This document shows positions 33,963-45,637 of a stretch of DNA of 64,000 nucleotides, in pieces. Origin of the DNA: Dentipellis sp. KUC8613 (taxonomy: Eukaryota; Basidiomycota; Agaricomycetes; Russulales; Hericiaceae); NCBI GenBank assembly GCA_002286715.1, contig NSJX01000012.1:62001-126000 (forward strand), given 5' to 3'. Under the pieces are notes generated by a model. That model did not search any database. It worked only from the letters and a program-made list of their open reading frames with translations, and was not told where the DNA came from. How positions within the stretch are numbered: position 1 is the first letter of the stretch; each line of letters starts with the position of its first letter. A program made the position numbers and the translations under genes.

Positions 33963-34276
33963 GGTGGTAGTGTCTAGAAAATAAGGGAATGTGCAAAAGT
34001 CAACGACGACAAGAAAAAGCGGAGAGTGAAGCTGCGAAAAGAAAGGAAGGAGACGTGAGAGCAGGTCATGGCGTCATAGGCGGTTTCCGACACGGACCTC
34101 GGACACCCCGTGCTAATTCCATCTTGAATTCCTCGCAAATATAGACATGCGACCGTCACGAATGTTGACAGCCACCCCAAGGGTTGTCTCCATAAAATCG
34201 GAGAGTTCAAGCCGACCACTAGCGATACAAGATCTACCATCGTACATGCAGTCCGTACAACTGTCCCACTCGATCT
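33963..34276. other. Short intergenic between two minus-strand genes
   Basis: These 314 bases hold the promoter of the homeodomain-like gene and the 3' UTR of SKI2. No other feature is seen. Confidence 0.45.
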
Positions 34277-37200
34277 CTAGAAATACAAACTTGCAGCGAA
34301 CACGACTGCAGACGGCGTTTAGCACATGTATAGTTCGTCCAAATGCGACTCGGGACTCACTGTCTCGTTTGATCCTGATCTGTGCCTCCTCCATCTTCTT
34401 CATGAGCTCTGCATCCCCGATGACACGAGCGGCGTCTCGGACTTCCCTGCACGTCTCGTCCAACCGTGTGATGACCCGCACAATCGTCCCCTCTGCCACA
34501 TCGGTCAGCGCGGTTATCTGCTCGAATGGCTGTTGACCTGTCAGGACACAGCTCCACGGTTTCCGACAAAAGAAAACATTCAACTGACCATGCCCTTTGC
34601 CCACTCGTACACCACCTCCATTAGTCCGAATTTCAACCCCGATCTAAAGTCATCGGCCGCCACCTTGTGTCGGTCCTGCACGCGGCCAACCCGATCTGTG
34701 ATAGCAAGTATAGCGTCGCGTCCCTCTTCCAATTTCGGCGGGATTAGCGGCTCGATTTCGGTCTTCTCCTGGAAGACAAATGAGGACAGGAGTGCGACGA
34801 CTTCTTCGGGTTCGTATGCCGCAAGGGTGTTTTCCAGAATAAGCTCGGTGAGAACTAGCTCATTAACGGAATTAATCTGGCCAAGGGCAAGGGGGTCATC
34901 ATTTGGGGTATTTCAACTCGAAGGTCCAGGCGCACCTCGCAGGCCACTCTGCCTTTAAGCTGAACCGTAGAGTTTTGATCGATGAACTTAAGCTCCTTCA
35001 GTACATCTATGCGCTGCTCGTAGTCGGGGATAAGCTCGAGATTTTGATCAGATATCGCCATTTTCAAGTTCGCGATGTTAGCCCGCAGAACCTCTTCTGC
35101 ATGGAGTATAGTGTACTGAGCAATTGGTCATCAGTGACAGATCTCGTGGATGGAGCGAGCGCCTTACATGATGGTCGAAGTTCTCACAGAGCGTGCAGGC
35201 GGAGTTGTTAAGACAAGCCGCGGATTGGTTCCTCGAACGTAAGAGTTCTTGGAACTCGAGGAAGCGCATGCGTGACCAGTCCACCTCGGGCACGGTCCCC
35301 GCGATGGTCCATTCGTTTACAATGGTGCTTAGCGATGCGATGGCCTCCTTCATTGGGGGGATTTTATGCCGCTCGACGATGGCGTCAACATCAACCTGAA
35401 AGGCCGGTCAGTAATAATCTACTACAGGAAGGTCGAAGCGCAGTGACTCACCTTCATGACATTACTCGTAACAAGTGAAATACTGGTCACTGGCACGGCC
35501 GTGAGCTCGTACACCCCACCAGCGACGGAAATCGCCTGAGGCAAAGGAGGCCAACGAGGTGGGATGGCCTGTGGGTCAAGACCTTCACGAGCTAGTCAGT
35601 CATGCGTATGAAACAAGATGAGAAAATGATGTTACTGCGTTTGTCATCCTTGGTTGCTTGATCCACCAAGGCTAGTACGAAGTAATACTTGATCTTTTCT
35701 ACCGCCGGAGCGGGCGCTAATTTCAACAAGATTGCTGCATTACATCTGAAGTGCTATAAGGAAGGCGTGAATATCCCATTACCCCGGAGATTGTTTCGTG
35801 AGCCAACGTACACTATCTCGGAGGACGACGATCCGGCCAGACGAAAACGACTTGATGCCTTGCGGATGGCTACTAGCCATTACGAGAATTTGCTGGTTGA
35901 GCTCGACCGCCGCGGCCGAGGCATTGTAGTACCGGTGAATATCCTCCAAGCAGACATCGCATTCCAGCTTCGGCAATGCAGACAGCGTTTTCTCGCCCTG
36001 GCCATCGGAAGCCATTATCAGAACCGGACATTGATCAGCCGGGGCAGACCAATGACCGTACCTCGATGACTTTCTTCTGCTGATCAGGCAACAATCTCTG
36101 CGACGCGTTCTCGGAGAAACTGCGCTTGATCATCTCCTCTACCTTCAGCGCCTCCACGCGAAGCAAGTTGAGAATCATGTTATATGTCAAGCGGAACTGC
36201 GACGATAGTTTGCCGGGCTTGCCCAGGATCATCGTGTGCAATGTCGTTTGCTAACCGTGCACGTCAGTCTCAGTGTTCAAGCCCAGTGCACATAAAGTCA
36301 GCATAGGTGTGCCCACGCACCTCCGGCAACTCTTCATTGGCGATAATTACCACGGTTCCGGTGGTATCAAGGCCTCGGCGACCCGCTCGGCCAGCCATTT
36401 GGGTATACTCGCCAGGGAGAATGTCCCTGAAGCTCCTTCCGTCGTGCTTGCGGATTCCGGAGAAGACGACACACTTCGCAGGCATGTTCACGCCCTATGA
36501 ATAGGAGCTCGTCAGCGACTGGCTGGGTATACTGGGCATAAACCATACCATAGCGAAAGTTTCGGTCGCAAAGAGTACCTTGACCAATCCTCGTGCGAAT
36601 AGAAGTTCCACAACCTGTACAGTCACAGGATCCATTAAATTGTCCCATCAGACAGATCACTTCGGAGCACGCACCTCCTTCACTATTGGCAGCAGACCGC
36701 CATGGTGCACCCCAATACCTCTTGACAGAAGATCCTTCATTCTGCCAATTTGTGGCAATTTCCTATCCGATCCTGTCACGCCACCGATCAGCAATCGCAG
36801 AAACAACGAAGCACCAAATCCCCACAACCTCCGCCACTCACCTTTCAGACGCGAGACAGCTTTCTCAATGGCGACATGCACCTCGCTCTTCTCCGTCCCA
36901 GTACAAAGATCTAGATTCGTGAGCGTCGCGGCGTTTTCCTCGCACCGGCGCTTCGAGAAAGTGAAGATGACGACCGGAAGCAGCGCCTTCTTGCGCAGGT
37001 GCCCTAGCAAATGTACATACAGACTCTTGTCCACCTGGTGGAAGCTGCGTGAGGATCCGCCACCGCGAGGGCCACCGCCACGAGAAGGGCCACCGCGTGC
37101 GGGTGCCCCGCGTGCAGGCGCCCCACGCTGACCTCCGCGCTGGCCACGTTGGGCGGCGGCGCCTCCACGGGCTCCGACACGTTGCACCGGCGGAAGTCCA

Positions 37201-39226
37201 GCTGCCTCGCGCTCCTTGTCCTGTTTCCGCCGAAGGGCATCACCAGCTTCCTTGTATCTAATGAATCGCACCGGCATATTAAGGAGACATCATGAGAGCT
37301 GAGTCAAATATTCTTACCCTTGTGCGATGAACGATCTGTCAGCGTCCACGATTTTGTACATGTCGCGCCCTGCGTAGAGGTAGTGTTCCAGCGGAACGGG
37401 CCGCTTGGCGGTGTAGATGACGTAGATGTCCTTCTTTTTCGTTCGCCTGGTACTTCTTAGGAACGGCCACAACTCGTGCAGGCCAATAGACTCACCCCAC
37501 CCAATCCGCGAACTCTTTGGCATTGGGTACCGTTGCCGAAAGGAGGATGATGTTGACATGGTCCGGAAGCATAATGATTACCTCTTCCCAGACAACGCCT
37601 CGCTGCACGCACCCAATCATGTTAATGGCCGCCCAAGCCGCAGGGAAGAGCACTTACCTCCGCGTCATTCACATAATGAACTTCGTCAAATATTACAAAT
37701 TCGACGTCGCGAATGAGATCTGCTCCTTTGTAGAGCATGCTGCGCAGAATCTCCGTGGTCATGATGAGGCAGTTCGCCTCCGGGTTAATCTGCACATCGC
37801 CGGTCAGGATGCCCACAGAAGTTGCTGAGAAAGTCTGCTTGAAGTCTCGGAATTTTTGATTGGAGAGCGCCTTGATTGGCGATGTGTATATGGCACTAGT
37901 GTGGGTCGCGTTCATAATCTGTATACATGTATGAGATCGCGAGCTTACCGGGTCATATGCTTCTCAGCCAGAGCAATTGCATATTCAGCGACAACCGTCT
38001 TTCCCGCCGACGTGTGTGCAGCGACGAACACGGAGTCTCCCTGCTCCAGGTGGTATACTGCCTCCTTCTGGAACGTGTCGAGCTCGAAGGGATACTAATG
38101 GTGCAAACGTATCTCAGAGCCAATAGATAGACACGATCGAGCGATCGAATCCCTTACCTTATGGGCCATCTCGGGGACAAGTTGCTTGAAGTTGGTCATC
38201 GGTTTGTTAACATCGACGACATGCGCCCAGTCTCGTTTCTGTAAATTCGCCTTTCTCACAGGTTTCGACGTGGACGCTACTGGGTTCAGATGCGCCCTCT
38301 GTACAGCGCGATGCTTCAGATTGCGCACTGAATGGCGAGATCGAGGGGGTACGCACCGACACTGGAAGCAGGTCATCAATCTCAGACACATGTGAGAGTT
38401 CTGTCGTGTCGTCCGGGCGCTGTTCGCCAGCCTGCACATAGGCGTGGCCATTCTGTTCCCCCTATGTAGTAAATGCCTCATGTTGACACGGAAGAACCGT
38501 ACCTCCGTAGCTGTTTGCAATGCCTGCACTGCTGGTTCCCACTCAGCAACGCCCTCGTCGTCGTCGTTCTCCCCGGGTAAACGGAGCCCTCTGGATAAGC
38601 CAGGTGGAACCACTCGCAAGCCGTTGCCCTCGACGTCCAATTTCCCAGTGGTGTCGGCTTGGGCAACCGCATCGTCCATGCCTCCGGGCCAGAAGGGCAC
38701 ATAGCCGGATTTTCCCCTGACGAAGTTCTTCGTCGGCCCAGGTGCCCTCTCAACGGATGTAGACGTTAAGCCAGTGTGCAGCGGTGGATTTGGGGTCTAA
38801 AATAGCCCCGTGGTAGCTGAGCATAGCAGCTGAGCAAGGGCATAGTTGAAGTAGCCCATACCTCTGTATATCCGGTCACACGTCCACTCAAACCGGTGCG
38901 AACGAAGGAAAGGGTTGTCGGAGGTGGAGATGGTGTGCATGTCAACAGAGAAGGTATAGAAAGCGGATGGTCCCAGTGTCTACCTCATACATACTTCATT
39001 GAGCCGCTTCGCACAGAAAACAACAGTGCACTCACATTTGATACTCTGGGAGCCAGTCAGAAGGAAGCTGCTCCTTGGGAAGAAGCAATTTATCTTCTAT
39101 TTCGCGGTGTACTTGTTCTCGCGACGGTATGCCATCCAGGCCAAGATCGGCCAGCAATTTGTGCAGATTCTCGTGTCTTGGATTCACGACATTGTCTAGG
39201 ATTTCGTCGAGAGGTGTATCCGGCAT
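34277..39226 (-). CDS. SKI2: SKI2 DExH-box RNA helicase of the SKI complex
   Basis: ATP-dependent 3'-5' RNA helicase that feeds mRNA to the cytoplasmic exosome. Twenty-two exons: 39226-39036, 38979-38862, 38796-38503, 38461-38357, 38298-38158, 38094-37949, 37895-37658, 37602-37496, 37446-37318, 37257-36842, 36772-36675, 36614-36549, 36494-36321, 36250-36062, 35997-35812, 35753-35636, 35591-35452, 35395-35168, 35115-34936, 34876-34589, 34529-34361, 34305-34277. They total 1249 residues, close to yeast Ski2. Motifs: [16 protein letters not shown] in the N-terminus, AAHTSAGKT (about 309), DEVH (about 402), SAT (about 433), [10 protein letters not shown] (about 715), and the C-terminal DSHCT domain with [20 protein letters not shown] and the last exon ending [10 protein letters not shown] Gly/Arg-rich insertion sits after LPPVQR in exon 10. 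Confidence 0.95.
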
Positions 39227-41336
39227 GGCATCGACGGGGAGACTAGCAAAGGTGCAGACCGTCGTCGATGAAGTCGACAATTGCGATGACCAAATGTGTT
39301 TACGAAAACCATAACCCTTGGCAAGTGCCGGCATGCTGGCTACTGCCGTGGTACGCTCTCTGCTGCCAAGCTTCGCTCATACTGACCATCCTGCCAGCTG
39401 TTGACGACTTCCAAGTTCTCGATCTTTCTTAGCCGCTCAAAGTACCGACAAAGCTTTCGATACTTTGCCTCTCCTTCGATGGCTCTATAAAAGGGCCTTC
39501 CCTTATCGTGTCACCTAAAATTTCGCTCTCTGGACAGATGGTTTTTGTGCGGTCATGGGCCTCATGATGCCTCAAATCCTGTTGTTTGGTGCCAACTATC
39601 AAGCATGACCCGGGAACAGGAGCCATCAGGGCGACAACAAAGTCTTATAACGGTTCCAGGTAGTCTGACAAACTTTCTACAGTCTAAACATGGGCAGATT
39701 AACGGCGACCTCTTGCTGCTAAACACGTTCGACGTGTGCGAGCCTGTGAAGTTAACTCCAAGGATGCAAAAATGCAGGTGCGATAGCTCAGGTCTTCTTG
39801 TTCTGCACTGACACGGCTGCTGTATTGTGGCGCATATGGACCTGTCCAGGGTGATAGCAGGGCACTTCGTGTCCCTTCTATCGGGCCCAATGCTACCAGG
39901 TATCACGGCATAGATACCACTTGCCAAGAGGCTGCTATCCGCACTGAATTCAGGTTTGCATAAGTATCCCGCGCTTCCCGTCTTCCGAAATTGACAGCAC
40001 TCTACGCCCTCAGCGTCCGGGCTTCAAGCAAGCTTCGCTGCCACTAAGCGGCTTCAGATGTCTGCAGCATGGTCGCGTGTCCGTAGCACGCTCACTTTCA
40101 TCCGTCTGTCAGCACAGAATCCTTCGTATCACCCGCCTGTCACCGACATTCAAGCGTGTACCCATTGGCTATGCGAACATCTTGCGGGTGCTGTTGCCCG
40201 ACCCCACGGGACCGTGTACTCGTCGCTGAAGCGCTGACGTTCCATTTCGCCTCCTCCTGCGCGATCTTACTCGTCTCCACACTTGGCTATGGACGATCGG
40301 TGGATCGCCCACCGACCTCAGCTCAACTGACTCTAATATCTCCTTCAGGACACCGGCGGCTTTAACCAGGCCTGACTCTTTCGTCTGGCCCGCCACCCTG
40401 CATCTCGATCCACCTGGCAGCGAAGACTCGCGACTCGCGAGCACCCTGGCCGCCGCCGCCGCTCCTGCGATTCCGATCTCCCTGGCCATGCCGACGCCGC
40501 CAATCGCATCATCGACAGCCCGATCGGCCCGCAACGCGTAAATGGCCTCCATCCACAGTGCCGTTCTGATTCCGAAACGCTTCGCGCTCGCGCCCCATGC
40601 GAAGCACGATCAGATTCAGCACCGTGAGTCGAGTCGAGCCCCGACATACGAGTGAGAGGGAGAGAGAAGCCCTTCTTCCAACTTCCAATTTCCGATGGGG
40701 TGCAGATCTCTCATCTCTGCCTGGGCTGGGCTGGAGCGGACACACGTAGGCGCGTAGGACCGCACGCGCCGGCTGCAGTAAGTGTAACCCCAGCGTTTTC
40801 CGGTAATGAAGCCCTTGTCCGACGGACGTCGTTGGTTCTACTTACTTTAGTGAGCCCTAGGCACCCGGTTTCATTATCGCCGTCCGGGGCAAACGCCGAG
40901 CGCAGGACGGCTCCTTGTGTACGTCAAAACTATAATCCGTTCTTTGTACATACGAACTAGCAAGCATAGCTTCATTGGATTTTCGGGGTGCGGTTGCTCT
41001 TGCTTTGTGCTTTTGTCGCAAGTGATATGATAATGCGTCGGTACGGAAATAGGCTCGAGGTCAAACTTTATGACATGCATATGCAGCGTGTCGGCGGCCA
41101 CATCCGGCCATCCGGGTAGATGTCACCTCTCGGTTATCGCAAAGCCAATCGTACGTTGTACAAGAGCGCCGGAGGGCGCTTGCTCGATCTATTTGGCCAA
41201 GAGATGTTACAGAAGACGTGAATAAACGTGGTTGATAATGCTAATACCATACACAATGCTAGGATAGTCCAGACGAAAACGAAACAAAGCGACGGAACCA
41301 GAAGAGCAGGCGCGAAGACAGTGACCCGACGTAGTA
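39227..41336. other. Intergenic, about 2.1 kb, with a possible gene remnant
   Basis: Upstream of SKI2 and downstream of the methyltransferase. Minus-strand sequence at about 39335-39515 contains a protein-like frame (KLCRYFERLRKIENLEVVNS; further on ALAKGYGFRKHIWSSQL) that can be spliced (donor G/GTCAGT, acceptor GGCAGTAG) into the SKI2 start region. It has no plausible start and does not belong to SKI2. The remainder (40000-41300) shows only random frames. Confidence 0.35.
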
Positions 41337-42870
41337 TTAGGGATTTGGAACTTTTCGGGCGTAAACGTTTTCGATACGGATGTAGGTGCGTTTCCGAGCA
41401 TCGGCAAGCTCGGCCCTGGCGTGCGACTCGAGTTCGTCCACCTCGGCCACGGACATCTGAGAAGAGCCAAGGAGAAGTGGTCGGCCGGACTTGAGGAATG
41501 CCTACAAAGCGGTTGAGAATCACGATGCGCGGTTTCCGGACCGCACGGTACATACCAGGATATCATCGCGCATGTAATGACCTATGACTTGATTTCGAGC
41601 GTAGTGCGGCTCATGCCTGGAGAAGAATGGCGAGGTTTGAAGATAGAAATCCCTGTACACCACCTCTTCGAGGGCCGGGTGCTCCATGACCCACGCGTAC
41701 AAGACATTCGAAGCGTCAGTCGTCCCACCACGTTGCCGAACCGCCACGCCCAGACTGTACATCCAGCGCGAGAGCCATGAACCCTCTGAAGGGTCCAAGA
41801 AGGGCGAGATGACATTGTGATGCGCGTCATATACTCTGAAATCGAACTCCATCAGGTCGATGAGGCCTCCTGGCCGGAGAGTCTGACTGATTTGGTGGAT
41901 CAAGGCATGGTAATCTCGAATCTAAAGGGGCTGGGAGGTCAGTAGCCGAATTAGTCAAACCTTCGCGACAAGTGACCTCCGCCGAGATCCACGATGCCAC
42001 GAGGCCGGGCGAAGCTGGACATGACTTACGCCAGATGAAATGAGCCGCGCGTGGACGACGTTGAAGTCGCCGTAGAAGTGCTGCAGGCCGAGATTGATAT
42101 CGTCCACCTCGCTCCTATCACGCAGCGGGGTTTAATCGGCGGTAAAAACAACAAGGAAAAAAGGTCAGGTACTAACCGTAAATTGTCGGGCATGTCACTG
42201 AGCTCAGTTGGAAGGTCGTCAAAAACGCGAAGGTGAAAATCAAGCTGTTGCACTGACTTGGCCTGCATGGGTACAAGATCCACTGCGACGGCTTGGCAGT
42301 TCGGGAAGTCACGAGCGACGTCCATGATCCTAGGAAGAACCGCACGATCAGAGTCCGACATATCGAAAAGGAATATTCGACCCACCAGCTGCCACTCCCA
42401 CAACCAAGATCCAGACAATTTTTTGTCTCTCCAGGGGTATCGTCTGCCATGATTTCGGGCAATGGAGGCGGGTACTTGCCCATGATGTCCATGAACATGA
42501 TGTGCTGCTTATCTGCGCGCACATGTCTGTAAGCGGGCGCGGCGAGAAGAACAAGAACGACGGCACCTAGTCGGTCAAATTCCTCGTCGTCTGCGGGCAG
42601 GCGATAGATGTCCGAGTAATTGTTGACACCTCTGCCAAACTCATGGCGGAAGGACTGGGCGCGTAGCGAGCTGGTGATGGAGTAGACCGAAGGCGCTGGG
42701 GAGGCGGAGCGCATAGAGACATTGTAGGAGGTAGCGGAGCTGTGGCTGCTGGGGAAGGAGGAGACGGAGTGGGAGTGGACAGAAAGGAGGTCTGAATCGT
42801 CGTCACTGTCAATGGATATGTTGCTCTGCATGGAGACGGAGGGGGAGGCGCGGAAGATGTCGAGCGACAT
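41337..42870 (-). CDS. SAM-dependent methyltransferase, class I, 379 aa
   Basis: Seven exons (42870-42567, 42512-42386, 42329-42258, 42197-42177, 42114-42030, 41921-41556, 41501-41337) give 379 residues. The N-terminal 80 residues are Ser-rich. Then comes a linker RLPADDEEFDRL and the Rossmann-fold methyltransferase: motif I LDLGCGSGSW at about 135-144, motif II acidic VAVDLVPMQ, then DFNVVHARLISSG, and motif III LRPGGLIDLMEFDF. The arrangement matches the large basidiomycete family of SAM methyltransferases distantly related to LaeA/UMTA-type enzymes; substrate unknown. The 21-nt fourth exon (NDMPDNL region) is unusually small. No biosynthetic cluster surrounds it, so a secondary-metabolism role is not implied. 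Confidence 0.85.
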
Positions 42871-43451
42871 GGGAGAAAGACAAGAGGATGGAGGGGTTAA
42901 ATGAGCATGAGAGTGAAGATCAGAGGCGAGGACTATTTACGAGCGGAAGAGGTTGAGAGAGCGGACGCGGAGGCTTGTGCCGCGGCGGACAACGACAGGT
43001 TCCCCGAGCCGCCTCAGGCCGCCTCAGCTTTCGGCGTTCGCCTTCTCCCCGCCGTCTCACACGCTCTCTCCGCCGGTCACGCTCTCCTCCCTCCCACCAC
43101 GTTTTCTACAACGCATCCCCTGATACTAACATATACCCGCATGGTCTTTCTCAAGGCACACCAGATCTGCCAAGCGCCTTCTGCCGCCCCCCAGATCTTC
43201 GCACACACCCGCTTACCACAAGGTCCTAAGAACCTACTCCAATTCTCGGTTATTTGCGGCCTCCAGTTGCACTGCAACGTGACGTATCATCGCTTGAGAG
43301 TTTCAAACTACAAGCCTTGTGGTTCGGAATTGCGGTGGGAATCACTTTGTACACTATCCTACAGCTCTCTGCGAGCACTTCACTCCGGACGTATTAAATA
43401 CCTTGTCCTACCGCTACATGTCGTGAATGAATCAATATCACCCAACCGTTG
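42871..43451. other. Intergenic, 581 bases
   Basis: Upstream of the methyltransferase gene and downstream of IST1. A 184-codon plus-strand frame spans it (42901-43455), but it overlaps both flanks and has no recognisable content. Promoter of the methyltransferase expected near 42871-43100. Confidence 0.4.
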
Positions 43452-44722
43452 CTAACGCTTCTTCAGCGCTGCGAACCGTTGCGCCAGCACATCGAAATCG
43501 TCCTCCTTTGGCCGCGGTTTGCTAGCAGGTTTGGTGCTGGTGACAGTCTCTTTCTTGTCTTCTTCCTCTGTCGGTGGAAGATCGGGGAGCTTGAGAGTGC
43601 TCTTGTCACTCGCCTCAGCTCCCGGAGCCACCGCTATGGCCCCCTCTGGCACTGGACTCTTTTCCGATGCCCCCTCCTGCAGAAGCGGTGCCGACGGAAT
43701 GTAAGCATTCTGTCGACGTCTTGAAAGGTCAAACACTGCACCTTAACGCCACCCTCATCCCCGCTGTTGCCATCATCTTGATTCTGCTTATGCAGTGGCT
43801 GGTATTGAATGTTGTATCCCTTCGCAATCTCCACGAGATAAGCGTCGACCAACTCCGAAGAAGGCATATCCACGACGAGCTTCTTCACTACCTATAATCA
43901 GGGTGGTCACGAGAGACGATCTTCAGATTTGCCACGAGGAGCACAAAACGTGTTGGAAGCGCTCCGTGCAACTCACTCTTTCGGTGACACAACCATCGCG
44001 GTTCTCCATCACTGCGGAGGAGAAGTCGCGGCCATACTTGTGCATCAGCAGGTCCCGCAGAATGTGCAGTTCTATGTGCGGACGTCAGGTGTATAGGGTA
44101 TCTGGAGGCTGTGTGGAAACGGAACGCACCCTTCAGTTCCGTTCGTGGGGCGGCGTGGATGATAGCGCAGACTCCCTCGCTCACTGCAGTATCCGGTTCT
44201 CGTGTGCTGAAAGATCGTTAGCGAGGCCGCGCGCTGATCGTATCAAAATTGTGCAAGACTTACTTACTTCTGGTCCAGCAGCCCGAATCGTGCAATGAGC
44301 AATTCACAATAAAGCTCCAGTAACTCAAGCAGCTCGAGATAAATGTCCTCGTTTATTACTAGCAGATGTGGCATGAGTGATAAGTGACAGACAAAAGACG
44401 CTAGAACGAGAGTGCACTGACTATTCTCCACCTTGATACGAGCGGTCTCCAGTTTCCCCCTCTCGAGCAACGTCGCGACATCGCGCCGCGTTGCTTTCGC
44501 TTGAGCCTCCTTCTTCTCTTGGAGCGTCCGCAACCGCTGCACGGACAACCTATAGGTGATGTGAGTATGCACGAGTCCATTCAGGCGAACGCGTCCGAGC
44601 ATAGTCGGGCCGCCACGTACCGAAGCTGCACCTGTGTCGGATGCGAATCAGAAGGAATCCTCCACATTCACAGTATGCATGGTTAAACTTACCTTTGCTT
44701 TGGTAGGATTCCAGGGTGCCAT
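43452..44722 (-). CDS. IST1: IST1, ESCRT-III-like regulator of Vps4
   Basis: Endosomal ESCRT-associated protein that binds Did2 and regulates the Vps4 ATPase. Eight exons (44722-44693, 44631-44621, 44549-44422, 44358-44268, 44206-44130, 44071-43977, 43891-43742, 43709-43452) give about 279 residues. The helical ESCRT-III-like core begins MAPWNPTKAKVQLRLSVQRL and continues through KKEAQAKATRRDVATLLERG, ARIKVEN, LLELLELYCELLIARFGLLD and AVSEGVCAIIHAAPRTELKE. The C-terminus is a Pro/Glu linker and a terminal MIM motif (DDFDVLAQRFAALKKR) for binding the Vps4 MIT domain. Exon 2 is only 11 nt. The last intron in this model (43710-43741) is only 32 nt, so that junction is less certain. Confidence 0.9.
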
Positions 44723-45112
44723 GGTCAAGAACGCGACGAATTGGATGTGATCAGCTCTTCAGTACTTTCGGCCTCTCACGCTCCAGCCCAAGGAAGCATT
44801 TCAAAAAAGGAAACCAGCTGACATGCGCGTGCTGACTCTGCCGCATTTCAAGTCCAGCGGCATAGCCTCGATTCTGACCGACTTGCGATGGCGGACAACA
44901 CCCACACTTTGTGTTCACTAGGTTCAAGAAGAACAGAACGTGCGCCTGATATTTCTCAGGACTACACCCCCCAGAACTAGTTGCGCCAAAATGCTCAGGA
45001 TACTCCTTGTACCGACTGACCGGCAGCTTATGCAAACCAAGCTGACCACTGCCACCCGAATATCCAACCCCTCACACTCCCATCGGGCCAGGGTGCCTTA
45101 TCGTGGGGACAA
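44723..45112. other. IST1 promoter region
   Basis: About 390 bases between the IST1 start codon and the transposon insertion. A 94-codon minus-strand frame (44751-45035) has no recognisable family; I do not call it a gene. Confidence 0.4.
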
Positions 45113-45120
45113 GTTATAGC
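45113..45120. repeat. Left 8-bp target-site duplication
   Basis: GTTATAGC immediately outside the left inverted repeat, identical to 45954-45961. Confidence 0.88.
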
Positions 45121-45155
45121 AGGACCCCCGATAATCCCTATAAGAGGCCTGGGCC
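45121..45155 (+). repeat. Left terminal inverted repeat
   Basis: 35 bases that are the exact reverse complement of 45919-45953. Confidence 0.9.
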
Positions 45156-45554
45156 AAAATTCCGGGATTTTGCCCATTTTCGTCCCGACACGTTTTGGCC
45201 GTTTCAGGCCGGAATTCGTCCGTATCGACCGTGGCCTCCGAAGGATTGCTCAAATTCGTCCGTGAAAGTGTCCTAGGCCTCAAAAATCTCCATTTTTTCC
45301 TTCCCGGCGCCTGCGGGCAGGCGCCGCTTGCTAGTACGGTCATAGCCCGCCCAAATGCGCCAGATGGCTTTGCAGCGCATCTGGGTCTTGCGCGGAGACA
45401 GTGTCTTGCTTTTGTCAGAACAACCCACACTTTATGCACATGCTTTCGGCTTATATCATACAGTCAAAAGCACAGCATACTGGAATATGGCATAAACTAT
45501 TTGTGAGTGACACACTGTGCGTAGAAATGGTGCAAAATGTTCGTCAGGAAAAAT

Positions 45555-45637
45555 GGCAACGTTGAGGTTTGAACATGCGGGTCGACAAAACAGACAAGTA
45601 GCGCGGCCGCTTTCCAACCATTCGGCTATTGTGCCAT
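45555..45637 (-). pseudogene. Degenerate tRNA-like sequence inside the transposon
   Basis: On the minus strand an A-box-like TAGCCGAATGG (45618-45628) is followed about 43 bases later by a B-box-like GTTCAAACC (45566-45574). The flanking GGCA...TGCC could pair as the outer acceptor stem. The T-stem and the rest of the acceptor stem do not pair, so it is not a functional tRNA gene. It is more likely a tRNA-derived pol III promoter remnant, or chance. Confidence 0.4.

Noticed and set aside
41337..42870. Methyltransferase considered as part of a secondary-metabolite cluster
   Set aside because: Neighbours are SKI2 and IST1; no synthase, P450 or transporter is nearby.
42901..43455. 184-codon plus-strand frame between the methyltransferase and IST1
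   Set aside because: Runs into the IST1 3' end antisense, starts in the methyltransferase promoter and looks random.
45098..45439. 113-codon frame inside the transposon, considered as a transposase remnant
   Set aside because: No DDE-type, zinc-finger or dimerisation signature; it is built from the terminal repeat sequence itself.
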